Origin: Asterionellopsis glacialis
Lineage: Eukaryota > Bacillariophyta > Plagiogrammaphyceae > Rhaphoneidales > Asterionellopsidaceae
Assembly (NCBI GenBank): GCA_014885115.2
Contig: WKLE02005021.1
Span: 83,324-147,323, forward strand
Direction of reading: 5' to 3'
DNA: 64,000 bases
A program made the position numbers and the translations under genes. This document shows, one piece after another, positions 63,944 to 64,000 of this stretch (position 1 is its first letter; every line of letters starts with the position of its first letter). The notes below the pieces were generated by a model. The model was not told where the DNA came from, did not search any database, and saw only the letters and a program-made list of their open reading frames with translations.

Positions 63944-64000
63944 GATCCTTAATGGGGGAGCGTCTGGATTAATCCCTGCAACTTGCGGGGATAAAAGAAA

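Larger units (their letters stand above)
63574..64000. other. Upstream region of the WD40/UIM gene, with GC-rich repeat block
   Basis: The first 200 bp are ordinary promoter-like sequence with an E2F-type site. From about 63830 to the window edge the sequence is G-rich and carries the hairpin repeats listed separately. No gene was seen. Confidence 0.5.

Noticed and set aside
1..64000. CRISPR arrays, rRNA, tRNA, intact transposons or prokaryotic operons
   Set aside because: No regularly spaced repeats, no cloverleaf with a GTTCRANNC arm, no transposase or reverse transcriptase frame. Spliceosomal introns exclude a bacterial origin.

Overview
The window looks like nuclear DNA of a photosynthetic stramenopile, most likely a diatom. 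The reasons are short GT-AG introns (18 resolved here, 59-149 nt), closely packed genes on both strands, and several proteins with a signal peptide ending in an A|F-type cleavage site. Examples are CEA|FLG, GANG|FVL, SHA|FAVP, GANA|FSS and SQA|FTV, which resemble the ASA-FAP signal for import into a secondary red plastid. TGA serves as an ordinary stop elsewhere in the window. No species can be named from the sequence alone. There is no rRNA, no convincing tRNA, no CRISPR array and no intact transposon.

Layout: the end of an unidentified + gene (3-161); splicing factor CWC25 (-, 252-1943); a plastid-type TrhO tRNA hydroxylase (-, 2627-3753); a decayed gene relic (-, about 4342-4870); a giant five-exon gene for a predicted 4,584-residue protein with SH3, DUF3638/DUF3645 ATPase-like, EF-hand and Vps62-like regions (-, 5474-19604); an E2F transcription factor (+, 20774-22578); a seven-exon Rad5/Rad16-like SNF2 ATPase (-, 22783-27524); an RG-rich eIF4B-like protein with a C-terminal W2 domain (+, 28791-31582); an LDAH-type lipid-droplet hydrolase (-, 31869-33202); a doubtful small ORF (+, 33793-34179); a plastid TraB/TIKI-like protein (+, 34761-36434); a UPF0489 protein (-, 36470-38212); a plastid protein interrupted by one in-frame TGA (+, 38754-39710); a secretory FAD-monooxygenase-like protein (+, 40639-43152); a BUB1-like pseudokinase with coiled coil (-, 43206-47603); a 1,929-residue PDZ/PHD chromatin-type protein (+, 48465-54345); a plastid tandem DUF2061 membrane protein (-, 54530-55333); a plastid Hsp70-like ATPase lacking the substrate-binding domain (+, 56462-58498); and a WD40/UIM protein (-, 59050-63573).

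Two themes connect the genes. First, E2F-type sites (TTTSSCGC class) occur in the promoter of the E2F gene itself, in the SNF2 promoter, in the shared promoter of the BUB1-like and PDZ/PHD genes, and upstream of the WD40/UIM gene. This suggests a local E2F-controlled cell-cycle/chromatin set. Second, five or six genes encode plastid-directed proteins.

The most unusual observation is the gene at 38754-39710. Its reading frame continues for 80 sensible codons past a single TGA, and its 3' region holds a hairpin with the A-UGA / GA quartet and GC stem of a SECIS element. This is a candidate selenoprotein outside the usual thioredoxin-fold families. The DUF3638 giant, the RING-less SNF2 protein, the BUB1-like pseudokinase and the SBD-less plastid Hsp70 are the next most interesting. 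Intergenic gaps repeatedly contain palindromic TACCAGGTA/GGTACC and CTCTAGAG strings, and the right edge has three GGGGGC-GAA-GCCCCC hairpins.
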